DNA from: Pontiella sulfatireligans
GTDB lineage: Bacteria > Verrucomicrobiota > Kiritimatiellia > Kiritimatiellales > Pontiellaceae
DNA: 64,000 bases
Direction: 5' to 3'
Assembly (NCBI RefSeq): GCF_900890705.1
Contig: NZ_CAAHFH010000001.1
Location: 248,001 to 312,000, forward strand
Positions 27,012 through 35,198 of this stretch are shown here, piece by piece. Positions within the stretch are counted from its first letter, which is position 1, and every line of letters starts with the position of its first letter. The translations under genes were made by a program, and so were the position numbers. Under the pieces are notes generated by a model. It made no database searches. It was not told where the DNA came from and worked only from the letters and a program-made list of their open reading frames with translations.

Positions 27012-28829
27012 ATGAAAAAAAATGTGATTCGATGTGTGCTCATGTGTCTGTTTCCCCTGACCGGGTTTAGTGAAGTGCAGACGGAAGCCGCGGGCAATGC
27101 CGCGACAGTGCACCATGTGGAGCGCGATAATGATGAACGGTTGGCCTGGTGGCGCGAGGCCAAGTTCGGTCTGTTTGTCCACTGGGGCGTGTATGTGGTT
27201 CTAGCCGGCGAATATCAGGGTGAAACCGTTCCCGGTATTGGCGAGTGGATTCAGTATAAAAAACAGATCCCCAAACAAGAGTACCTGAAGGACTACGCGG
27301 GAAAATTTAATCCCACGGAGTTCAATGCGAATGCATTTGTTCGAATGGCTCGTGATGCCGGTATGAAATTCATTGTCATCACCGCGAAGCACCATGATGG
27401 ATTTGCCATGTATGACTCCGCCGTATCAGCATATAATATGGTTGATGCGACGCCCTATGGGAAAGATCCGCTCAAGGCGCTGGCCAAAGCCTGTAAAAAG
27501 TATGATATCCGGCTCGGGTTTTATTATTCTCATCGCATCGACTGGGAACATCCCGATGCCATCTGTGACCGATATAACGATTGGGATTACAACCCGACCA
27601 ATGCTGTCTTCGATCGGTATTGGAAAGAAAAGAGCATGCCACAGGTCAAAGAGCTGTTGAGCCAGTACGGGGATGTTTCGCTTCTGTGGGTGGATATGGC
27701 CCGTGGACTCGATATTAAATATGCGAGAGAGATGGCCGAAATGGCCCGCTCCCTGCAACCGGATATTCTGATCAACAGTCGGATAATGGATGAGGGCTAT
27801 GAGGGCCCGGGCATGGAACTCTGGGACTATGAGACCAGCTCTGATAATTATATCCACCCCCAATTGGACATGAAGGACTGGGAAGCGATTGTGACCACGA
27901 CTGACAGCTGGGGGCATAAGAAGGTAGATACCAACTTCCGTTCTGCTAAACAGATTGTCCAGGTGCTTGTTTCCGTTGTGAGTAAAGGCGGAAACCTGCT
28001 GCTCAATGTCGGGCCGGATGCCACTGGTGTTGTGGACCCCGCCATTCAGCAGCATTTAAAAAACGTTGGAGTCTGGTTGGACCACTATGGCGAAACGGTC
28101 TATAGCGCAAAGGGAACCCCTTTTTCACGAACCCATGACTGGGGCGTGATCACCCGCAAGCCGGGCATCCTCTACCTGAATGTGTTTGAGTGGCCCGCCG
28201 GCGGATTCATAGATCTAAGTGGTCTGCAGAATAAAGTGAAAAGCGTCTACGCATTGACGGAAGAGGGGAAACTGCCGCTCAGTTACAAACAAAAGGTCAT
28301 CAAAAACACGTCGGTTCATCACCTGAACGTGATGCTTCCTGATCGACCCGTTTCCGTGTTGAACACCGTCATAGCGGTTGAACACGAAGGAGATCTGGAA
28401 ATTGATCAAAGCATGGTGCAGGACGCCCGTTGCATCACACGTCTCGACTTCTTCAATGCGGAACGCGATGACGAAGCGAAGAAACTGGCATGGGACTTCA
28501 ACGTGCTTCGTCCCGGACGCTATAAGGTCAAACTCATCAGCTCCGAAAGCCAGCATCATGAAAATCCCGAATGGGTTGGCGGTGGACAGTCTGCCACGTT
28601 GCAAGTAAATGGGAAAGCCACCGAGTTTGTTTTGAAACAGGACGGTGTACTTAAAAACTTTAATCAGATTCCGTGGAATTATGTCATCTCCCGAATCGGC
28701 GACGTTGAATTCGAGAAACCCGGCGACTATACACTTGAGTTAAGCGGCCTCGACCTGGCCTACGAAAAATATCGCACCAAAGGCCTTGCGCTGAACTACG
28801 TGGAGCTGGTCCCGATTGAACAGCCGTAA
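27012..28829 (+). CDS. GH29 alpha-L-fucosidase with long C-terminal beta region
   Basis: 605 residues, exported (signal peptide to about residue 20). GH29 landmarks: W-W-R-E-A-K-F-G-L-F-V-H-W-G-V-Y, I-T-A-K-H-H-D-G-F-A-M-Y, F-Y-Y-S-H, and nucleophile L-L-W-V-D228-M-A-R-G. Then W-E-A-I-V-T-T-T-D-S-W-G and G-G-N-L-L-L-N-V-G-P, as in the broad-specificity GH29 branch (family knowledge). Residues about 365-605 hold a beta domain plus a second C-terminal sandwich ending L-A-L-N-Y-V-E-L. It is the most divergent of the four fucosidases here and probably acts on a different linkage. ATG 27012 has TTGGAG 6 bp upstream. Confidence 0.92.
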   Translation: MKKNVIRCVLMCLFPLTGFSEVQTEAAGNAATVHHVERDNDERLAWWREAKFGLFVHWGVYVVLAGEYQGETVPGIGEWIQYKKQIPKQEYLKDYAGKFNPTEFNANAFVRMARDAGMKFIVITAKHHDGFAMYDSAVSAYNMVDATPYGKDPLKALAKACKKYDIRLGFYYSHRIDWEHPDAICDRYNDWDYNPTNAVFDRYWKEKSMPQVKELLSQYGDVSLLWVDMARGLDIKYAREMAEMARSLQPDILINSRIMDEGYEGPGMELWDYETSSDNYIHPQLDMKDWEAIVTTTDSWGHKKVDTNFRSAKQIVQVLVSVVSKGGNLLLNVGPDATGVVDPAIQQHLKNVGVWLDHYGETVYSAKGTPFSRTHDWGVITRKPGILYLNVFEWPAGGFIDLSGLQNKVKSVYALTEEGKLPLSYKQKVIKNTSVHHLNVMLPDRPVSVLNTVIAVEHEGDLEIDQSMVQDARCITRLDFFNAERDDEAKKLAWDFNVLRPGRYKVKLISSESQHHENPEWVGGGQSATLQVNGKATEFVLKQDGVLKNFNQIPWNYVISRIGDVEFEKPGDYTLELSGLDLAYEKYRTKGLALNYVELVPIEQP

Positions 28830-28924
28830 TTCTTATACGAAGCCAAACTCATTAGGAGTGAGGAATGGAGGATAAAATATGCGCGCGAAATGCTAAAATT
28901 CTCAACTTACTGAGGGATCCGTAA

Positions 28925-30451
28925 ATGACCGTAAAAACAAACAAATCCGGGTTGTCCGCGGCGTTGTCCGCGGCGTTCGCCTTGTGCGCGCTTTCCGCTC
29001 AGGCGGTCGCCATCGACCAAACCGTGCTTTCCGAAACCTTCGAGTCGGATGCCCTGGGTGTGCTGACAACAACCGGTGGCTGGTCCACCGTCGATCCGAA
29101 CGCCTTGAAAACCAAACGCAAAATCGAAGTGGTCGCCGATGGCAGCAACCGGATGGGTGGCGGAACCGCCAACCAGATTCTCTATTTCTATAACATCGCC
29201 GGCGACCCGATCACCTATGAGACAACCTTTTCGGCTAACAGCCTCTCAACCGGACAGGTGCTGATGGTCAGTTTCGACTTCTATGAACCCTCAACGATTG
29301 CCGGAGGGGTCAGCATTTCGGTCGGCAGCGGCTCCGGCGCGAAAAACCCCGTTAATGCCTTCACCCTGACCGACGGTGCGGTCGGACCTTCCGGCAGCTA
29401 CACCCTCAACGCGGCGCACCATCTCGACGTTGTTTTCAACGAGACGGGCGCGACGCTTGATTACGACGACCCGGGCGGCGGAACCTCCTCGCTCGGAACC
29501 GGCCTGATGGATATCTGGATCGACCAGGTGCGCGTCGCCGCCGGCGTCTCGCAGGGGCGCGACACCAGCCCGTCGACTCAACTGTCCAGTCTGAAATTTA
29601 TCAACGCGGACACGCAGCAGGAGATTTTTTTCGATAATATCACGGTGCGCGAAGTCGCTGCGGCCGAGCCACCGCCTCCGCCGGAAGAGATCGAACTGCT
29701 CATCACCAATCTGGTGGTAGACTCCGGCTCCGTACAGCTCGACTGGAATCTGGAGTCCGATCATTTCATTGTCATCTCCGCCGCTCAGCCTTCGGAGCTC
29801 GGCAAAGAGGGCACCTGCGAGGTTTCCTCAACCAACGCCTCCCGTTCCGCCTCCTTTGCCTACGATGCGCCCGCCGGTTTCTTCCGCATCATGGACGGCG
29901 TCGCCGCCGTCGACAGCATCAGCAGTCCGGTGCTCTATAGCGGAATTAAAGCCATCTCGCCGCTGGATGCGCCCACCAACCGGATCTACGATGCTGAGCT
30001 ACTCGAAATTCTCGGAATCACCCTGACCAACGGCCTGTTCGAGGCCCCCGAGCTGGCGCAGCTTTCGGCACTCGATAAGCTTTCTCTGGCGAGCGCCCAG
30101 CTCTCCGCGCTGATGGACCTCTCCGGCCTGAGCGGCCTGACCGGGCTCAATCTTTCCGGCAATTAGCTGTCCGATCTCTCCGGCTTGAGTGTGCTGAGCA
30201 ATCTGCAGGCGCTGAATCTCGACAACAATCAGGTCAGCAACCTGTCCGGCATTGAATCCCTGACGCACCTGCGCTGGCTCGATCTGGAAAACAACCAGAT
30301 CACCGACCTCTCCGCCGTGGTTGCCAACGCCGCCGCCGGCGGCTTGGGCGAGGGCGATCAGCTCTGGGTGCGCGGCAACCCGCTCAGCGCCGCCGCCACC
30401 AACCAGATCCAGACTTTGGAAAACACCTATAACGTGAAGGTCTTCTACTGA
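28925..30451 (+). pseudogene. Secreted leucine-rich-repeat protein interrupted by an amber codon
   Basis: Reads as one 508-codon gene with a single in-frame TAG at 30164-30166. Signal peptide (A-L-C-A-L-S-A-Q-A), a beta-sandwich domain (about 35-245), a proline-rich linker (A-E-P-P-P-P-P-E-E), a second beta region, then SDS22-like leucine-rich repeats (L-S-G-L-T-G-L-N-L-S-G-N-stop-L-S-D-L-S). The repeat consensus shows that the stop replaces a residue such as Gln (CAG to TAG), and repeats continue undamaged to 30451. The end overlaps the next ATG as TGATG. Either a recent nonsense mutation, a sequencing error, or (least likely) readthrough. GC-rich compared with its 5' neighbour. Confidence 0.7.
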
Positions 30452-31902
30452 TGAACACATCCCAATCCTTCAGCACCAGCCGCCGTGCCTTCCTCGGCGG
30501 CGTCGGAACTCTGGCCGCCGCCTCGCCTCTGCTCTCCGCGCGCGGTGCCGCGCACGGCGCGCTTCCCAACGTCCTGTTTGTACTGGTCGATCAGTGGCGC
30601 TTCAGCGCGTTCAGCCACGGCGAGGTCAACGACGCCCTCGTGCAGACGCCGAACATCGACAACTTTGTCGCCGAAGGCCTCCGCTGGCGCAAAGCCTACG
30701 CCACCTCGCCGGTCTGCACCCCCGAGCGCGCCGTGCTGATGACCGGACTCTATCCCCACCAGACCGGCATGACCCACAACGACCTGATGATTCCGCCCGG
30801 CAACCGCTGTTTTGCCGAAGTCTTCCAGCAGGCCGGCTATGCCACCCACTACATCGGTAAAACCCACTACGACGGCGAGGGCCGCTACGACACCGTGGAC
30901 GCCGAAGGCAACACCGGCTGGCTTCCGGGCGACCCGTCGCGCCGCTGGCGCCGCCGCGGATTCACCACCTATCAGGGCTTCAACCGCGGCCACAACTTCA
31001 TTTCAACTTCCGCCGGTAATGTCGCCATGGTCGACGACGACGGCCGAACCATGACCGAAGTGCTCAACCGCTACGAACCCGAATTCCAGCGCGAGCTGGC
31101 CGAAACCTTCATCCAGAGCAATCGCGAGCGCCCGTGGCTCTGCTATCTCTCGTGGGGGCCGCCTCACACCCCGTACGATGAAGTCCCGGCGGAATATCAG
31201 ATCTATTCTGTCAGCGAATCCGACCGTCGCCCCAACGTGCCCGCCGGCAACCCCGGCGCCGGCGACCTCGCCGACTACTACGCTCAGTGCGCCGCCCTCG
31301 ACGACCACTTCGGCCGCCTCATGCAGTTCCTGGAAGACGAAGGACTGAAAGACAACACCCTCGTCGTTTTCACCTCCGACCACGGCGACATGCACTACTC
31401 GCAGAACCTCGAGAAAAAAGGGCATCCCGAAGAGGAATCCTGCCACATCCCGCTCTTTATGCGCATGCCGGGAACCATTCCCTCCGGACAGGTTTCCGAC
31501 ACGCTCATGAACGGTGTGGACGTGATGCCCACGCTGCTGAGCCTCTGCGGACTGCCCTCGCAGAAAACCTGCGCCGGTGTCGATAAATCCGCCGCCGCAA
31601 AAGGTCAGCCCATGCCCGAGGTGGATTCCATCTTCTGCCCGCATCAGGGTGCCTGGCGCATGGTGCGTTCCGACCGCTACAAACTGATCGTGCGGGACAA
31701 CACCAGCCCTATGTCGATCAACAGTGTCACCGAGCTGTTCGATATGGATAGCGACCCCTACGAGCAGACCAATCTAAAAGACGACCCCGCCCGCGCCGGC
31801 GTCAAACAGCAGCTCTACGACCGGCTCGTCCAGTGGATCGCCGACACCGGCGACAGCTGGCCCGCCGCCCCGGTTAAAGCCAAAGGTATGTACACAACCT
31901 GA
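30451..31902 (+). CDS. S1-type sulfatase with Tat-like signal, GC-rich
   Basis: 483 residues. N-terminus S-T-S-R-R-A-F-L-G-G is a textbook twin-arginine motif. Metal site N-V-L-F-V-L-V-D-Q-W-R, formylglycine motif C89-T-P-E-R (codon 30715; Glu at the variable position), G-K-T-H-Y, and late F-T-S-D-H-G-D-M-H. Translation is probably coupled to the broken upstream gene through the TGATG overlap. Base composition is visibly richer in G and C than in the other sulfatases, and codons end in C or G far more often. That suggests a different history from the rest of the cluster. Target sulfate position unknown. Confidence 0.92.
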   Translation: MNTSQSFSTSRRAFLGGVGTLAAASPLLSARGAAHGALPNVLFVLVDQWRFSAFSHGEVNDALVQTPNIDNFVAEGLRWRKAYATSPVCTPERAVLMTGLYPHQTGMTHNDLMIPPGNRCFAEVFQQAGYATHYIGKTHYDGEGRYDTVDAEGNTGWLPGDPSRRWRRRGFTTYQGFNRGHNFISTSAGNVAMVDDDGRTMTEVLNRYEPEFQRELAETFIQSNRERPWLCYLSWGPPHTPYDEVPAEYQIYSVSESDRRPNVPAGNPGAGDLADYYAQCAALDDHFGRLMQFLEDEGLKDNTLVVFTSDHGDMHYSQNLEKKGHPEEESCHIPLFMRMPGTIPSGQVSDTLMNGVDVMPTLLSLCGLPSQKTCAGVDKSAAAKGQPMPEVDSIFCPHQGAWRMVRSDRYKLIVRDNTSPMSINSVTELFDMDSDPYEQTNLKDDPARAGVKQQLYDRLVQWIADTGDSWPAAPVKAKGMYTT

Positions 31903-31918
31903 TTAAAAATGAATGTTC

Positions 31919-31948
31919 TGCGCAAATGGCTTCGCCGGATTGCGCAAA
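31919..31948 (+). promoter_or_regulatory. Tandem 22-bp-phased operator (site F)
   Basis: Two perfect TGCGCAAA copies at 31919-31926 and 31941-31948. The hexamer at the usual 30-bp distance (GAAACT) is poor, so the start site may be shifted. Precedes the PEP-CTERM gene at 32014. Confidence 0.7.
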
Positions 31949-32013
31949 AGCGTATTTGATGAATTAACGGTTTTGCCTGAAACTAATTATCAACTGAAAC
32001 CGGAGAACAAATA

Positions 32014-32868
32014 ATGAAAAATAGAACAGCAATACAGACCGTTGCCATGCTGGTTGGCATGGGGATAGCGCTTCCGTCGATGGCGACATCTATCCTGAAC
32101 TGGGACAAGGCCAACAACTTGACGGCCGCAACAGATACGTCGTTTCAAAGTAACCTAAGTGCCACAGATCAGGTCGGTACAGGTGAAAATATTCGGAACT
32201 ACACACAGGCCGGAGCGTTTATGTCAACGGGGCTGGATTCTAACTACATCGGGCAAGATATGTATGGGATCATTCAAACATCCAGCGCAAATGGTTCAAG
32301 TGTTGATTTGGATTCGGCCGGAAGCATCATCAACGACGATGGTGCTTTATGGCTCGGCGTAGACGGAAATACTCCAGATAACAATCCAGGCAGTCCAGGT
32401 GTCACTACAGACACGCGTTCGATCGCTGCGTTGGTGTATTTTAATGCTGTTGGTGGAGTAGGCAACACACTGTCGGCTATGTCGATGTCTGCGAACAACA
32501 TAGGCAATGTAGCGCTTCGCTTTGCCGTTCAGAGTGGCGGGAACTGGTATGTAAGTTCCGATTACTTGGACGTTGAAGGATCGTTAAGCTATTCGAGCGC
32601 AAACTGGGCGACGCTCACAACCGCGACATCAGCATCAACCAGTCTCATGACAGCCGAAGGTCTAACCTACGATGTGCTGGGCTCTGCGCTTGATAACATC
32701 ACAGCCGCTGGTTTCTTTGAAGAAGGCGGGGTAGTTGATTCAAATGCCCGTGCCCGTGTGAAGTTCGATACCCTGACGGTCGAAGTTATTCCGGAACCAG
32801 CTACGCTGGGTTTGGTTGCTGCCTTTGGAGGTGGAATCATCCTGATCCGCCGCAGATTTATGATGTGA
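32014..32868 (+). CDS. PEP-CTERM sorted surface protein
   Basis: 284 residues. Signal peptide (A-L-P-S-M-A-T-S), an ectodomain of about 230 residues, then I-P-E-P-A-T-L-G, a hydrophobic helix and the basic tail R-R-R-F-M-M, a PEP-CTERM signal recognised by an exosortase (family knowledge). The ectodomain matches domain C of the large modular proteins at 4511 and 23835 ([27 protein letters not shown]). The ectodomain therefore occurs both as a stand-alone anchored protein and as a module. It does not resemble the ectodomain of the PEP-CTERM protein at 106. Monocistronic, with its own operator and terminator. Function unknown. Confidence 0.85.
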   Translation: MKNRTAIQTVAMLVGMGIALPSMATSILNWDKANNLTAATDTSFQSNLSATDQVGTGENIRNYTQAGAFMSTGLDSNYIGQDMYGIIQTSSANGSSVDLDSAGSIINDDGALWLGVDGNTPDNNPGSPGVTTDTRSIAALVYFNAVGGVGNTLSAMSMSANNIGNVALRFAVQSGGNWYVSSDYLDVEGSLSYSSANWATLTTATSASTSLMTAEGLTYDVLGSALDNITAAGFFEEGGVVDSNARARVKFDTLTVEVIPEPATLGLVAAFGGGIILIRRRFMM

Positions 32869-32892
32869 TTAATACCTTATAATACATGCTGA

Positions 32893-32920
32893 AGCCGCCG
32901 GATTCCCGGCGGCTTTTTTT
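32893..32920 (+). terminator. Rho-independent terminator, also the group IIC intron target
   Basis: GCCGCCGG pairs with CCGGCGGC around ATTC and is followed by seven T. The group II intron begins within 2 bp of the T-run, the usual insertion preference of class C group II introns. Confidence 0.9.
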
Positions 32921-32922
32921 GT

Positions 32923-33494
32923 GTGTGCCCGGCAGGGAGCACTTGCTCGTAGGTGAAAGTCCTCTATCGGCCCGGCAGGGGGAACGATTAGCTGAACGGC
33001 AACTGCGTAACCGCGAGGAACCGTGGGAAGGAAGCCGAAGGCAAAGCACTGGCCCGATGAACAAGAACCGCATACGAGGCGGCCATGCCGGATGAGGAGG
33101 CGCAAATCTCTAAAGTCCGAAACCTGTACGGAAGGCATGGACTTATAGGCGGCGAGTATAAGTGTGATGTTAGAATGTATGGAAGCAAAGGAATCAAAAG
33201 TGCCGGAAACGGCTGAACCGATTTCAGAAGTCCTCGCTCGCTGGGCGTGGGTGGAACCTGCTGTCTGGACGGATCGCATGCTGGAGGTTCTGGAGAGTGG
33301 AATCAACGGAGTCGAAGAGAGTACACCTTCTTCGCGAAACTCGGGCTGTTCTCGATGTACACGGCCTGGGAGGAAGCTGCCAGTCCTCAAAGAGGTTAAA
33401 GGTAATCATCAACTGGAGAGCCGTATGCGGGAGAACCGCACGTACGGTTCGGAGGGAGGAGCGGCGCAAATCAATGCGTCGTTCCTACCCCTAT
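32923..33494 (+). ncRNA. ORF-less group IIC intron
   Basis: The 5' end GTGTGCCCGGCAGGG followed by GGTGAAAGTCC is the class C group II intron start. Domain V is plain at 33418-33450: GAGCCGTATGCGG, a GAGAA loop and a complementary 3' arm ending ACGGTTC, with the AGC triad at 33419-33421. A domain VI-like hairpin (about 33453-33490) contains an unpaired A before the 3' end CCCCTAT. There is no reverse transcriptase or maturase reading frame; the whole element is about 572 nt. Splicing or mobility would need a protein supplied in trans. Exact ends are uncertain by 2 nt at the 5' side (GTGTG occurs twice). Confidence 0.88.
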
Positions 33495-33522
33495 CAAACC
33501 AATAGTGAGTGCCAACTCCTTA

Positions 33523-33588
33523 TGCGCAGATCTTTGATGGTTATTACGCAAAGATGGTCTTTCCGAACGTTCCTTAGTCGATTATCTT
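33523..33588 (+). promoter_or_regulatory. Tandem 22-bp-phased operator and promoter (site G)
   Basis: TGCGCAGA (33523-33530) and TACGCAAA (33545-33552) are 22 bp apart, each with one mismatch. TATCTT at 33583-33588 lies 30 bp downstream. It follows the intron by 28 bp and precedes the sulfatase at 33636. Confidence 0.65.
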
Positions 33589-33635
33589 AAATCAGCCTTC
33601 TTAAACTGAATCAACCGAGTCTTTTGGAGCTTAGA

Positions 33636-35189
33636 ATGAAACGACGTAATTATATGAAACTTTCAGCCGTTGCAATGGCTTCCCCGATGTTTGGGGCTAA
33701 GGCCATAGCTGCAAAACATAAACAGCCAAACCTGTTATTCATCTTTCCGGACCAGATGCGTCGTGAAGCGATGGGGTTCTGGCAGAAGGGCAAGTTCAAA
33801 GGCGCGCTGAAAACGGCTTCAGATCCGGTGATTACTCCAACGCTCGATCGGCTTGCTCAGGATAGCGTGGTGTTCACGCAGGCGGTCAGTACGTGTCCGG
33901 TCTGCAGCCCGCACCGCGCCATGCTGATGTCCGGCATGTATCCGTGGCAGAACGGGGTGGTCAACAACTGCCGCGAAGACCGCAAGGATCACCTGCGGCA
34001 TGATATTGACTGCTTCACCGATGTGTTGGCCCAGTCGGGCTATGACACCTGCTACGTGGGCAAGACGCACTGGGAGCGCAACGACCCGCTATTCGACGAA
34101 AACCAGAACTATGTCGGCACAGCCGAAGCGCCCGGCGGCCATCACTTTAATCCGTACGACACCTACATTCCGCCGGGCCGCGGCCGGCATGGAGTCGACT
34201 ACTGGTTCCAGTGCGTAAAAGATGTCCATAAGGATCCGCGCGTCTATTCCAACCGCCCCGAACGGATCGACGGCAAGGCCGACGGAGTGCAGCACCGGCC
34301 CAAAATCTATTCGCCGAAGCTCGAAGCGGATGTGATCACCGATTATCTGAAAAACAATCAGGGGCAGCGCGAGGCCGGCAAGCCGTTTTCCATCATCTGG
34401 GCACCCAACCCGCCGCATAACCCATATGCTTCCGAGAAGGATTGCGATGAGATCGCCTATCGCGAGTTTTACAAAGACAAGCATTCTGACGAGCTTCTGA
34501 TTCGTCCGAATGTCGTGGAATCCGATGCGGAAAATCTCGCCAAGGCAAAGAAAAGCGTGCCGTTCTATTTCGCCAACATCACTGGCGTCGATAAGCAACT
34601 GGGACGGGTGTTCCAGGCTTTGGAGCAATCTGGCGAGGCCGACAACACCATTGTGGTCTTTACGGCTGACCATGGCGAAATGATGGGCAGCCACAATAAG
34701 TTCGGTAAGCTCGTCATTTATGAAGAAGCGTTCTGTGTGCCGTTCATGATCAAGTATCCGGGCAAGACCAAGGGAACGCTTGAAGATCTGATGATCACCC
34801 CGGTCGATATTATGCCGACTGTTCTCGGTATGCTGGGCTTGAAAAAACGAATTCCTTCGACGGTCAAAGGCAAAAACTATTCGCGCGAAATCATCACGGG
34901 CGACTGGTCGAAGACGGCAAAGCCAAAGTCCGCCCATTTTCTCGGCTACAACAATAAGTTCAAAGGCCTCCGCACCGACCGCTATTCGTTCCAGATCGAT
35001 GAGAAGGGCGAGCAACTGCTGTTCGATAACGAAAAGGATCCCTACCAGATGAAGGCGCTTCAACTATCGGATATTCCGAAAGCGGATACCGACTTCATTG
35101 TTTCTGAACTAGGGACGTGGCTGAAGAGCTCCAACGATCCCTGGTTCCGCGAGCAAAAGTTTGCCGGTGTCATTCAGTATCCTGCATGA
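33636..35189 (+). CDS. S1-type sulfatase with Tat-like signal, near-twin of 16532
   Basis: 517 residues, the same length as the sulfatases at 16532 and 50332. N-terminus M-K-R-R-N-Y-M-K-L is twin-arginine-like. Metal site F-I-F-P-D-Q-M-R-R, formylglycine motif C90-S-P-H-R (codon 33903), K-T-H-W-E-R, and late F-T-A-D-H-G-E-M-M-G-S-H. Two internal tracts are almost identical in DNA to the gene at 16532, while the N-terminal region, a short middle segment and the C-terminal region differ, consistent with gene conversion. ATG 33636 has TTGGAG upstream. First gene of a five-gene run (sulfatase, GH29, flavoprotein, toroid protein, esterase). Confidence 0.93.
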   Translation: MKRRNYMKLSAVAMASPMFGAKAIAAKHKQPNLLFIFPDQMRREAMGFWQKGKFKGALKTASDPVITPTLDRLAQDSVVFTQAVSTCPVCSPHRAMLMSGMYPWQNGVVNNCREDRKDHLRHDIDCFTDVLAQSGYDTCYVGKTHWERNDPLFDENQNYVGTAEAPGGHHFNPYDTYIPPGRGRHGVDYWFQCVKDVHKDPRVYSNRPERIDGKADGVQHRPKIYSPKLEADVITDYLKNNQGQREAGKPFSIIWAPNPPHNPYASEKDCDEIAYREFYKDKHSDELLIRPNVVESDAENLAKAKKSVPFYFANITGVDKQLGRVFQALEQSGEADNTIVVFTADHGEMMGSHNKFGKLVIYEEAFCVPFMIKYPGKTKGTLEDLMITPVDIMPTVLGMLGLKKRIPSTVKGKNYSREIITGDWSKTAKPKSAHFLGYNNKFKGLRTDRYSFQIDEKGEQLLFDNEKDPYQMKALQLSDIPKADTDFIVSELGTWLKSSNDPWFREQKFAGVIQYPA

Positions 35190-35198
35190 GGAGTGCGC

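Noticed and set aside
28865..28924. A 19-codon ORF just before the leucine-rich-repeat gene
   Set aside because: It has a plausible ribosome-binding site but no signal-like or conserved feature; too short to support.
33463..33472. GGCGCAAATC in the intron as an operator half
   Set aside because: It belongs to the domain VI hairpin of the group IIC intron.
33164..33505. A 113-codon open frame within the intron as a small gene
   Set aside because: It runs through intron domains including domain V, has no ribosome-binding site and no reverse-transcriptase motif.
34089..35063. A 324-codon minus-strand frame opposite the sulfatase, echoed by a shorter one opposite 16532
   Set aside because: The similarity of the two antisense frames simply follows from the near-identical sulfatase DNA tracts.
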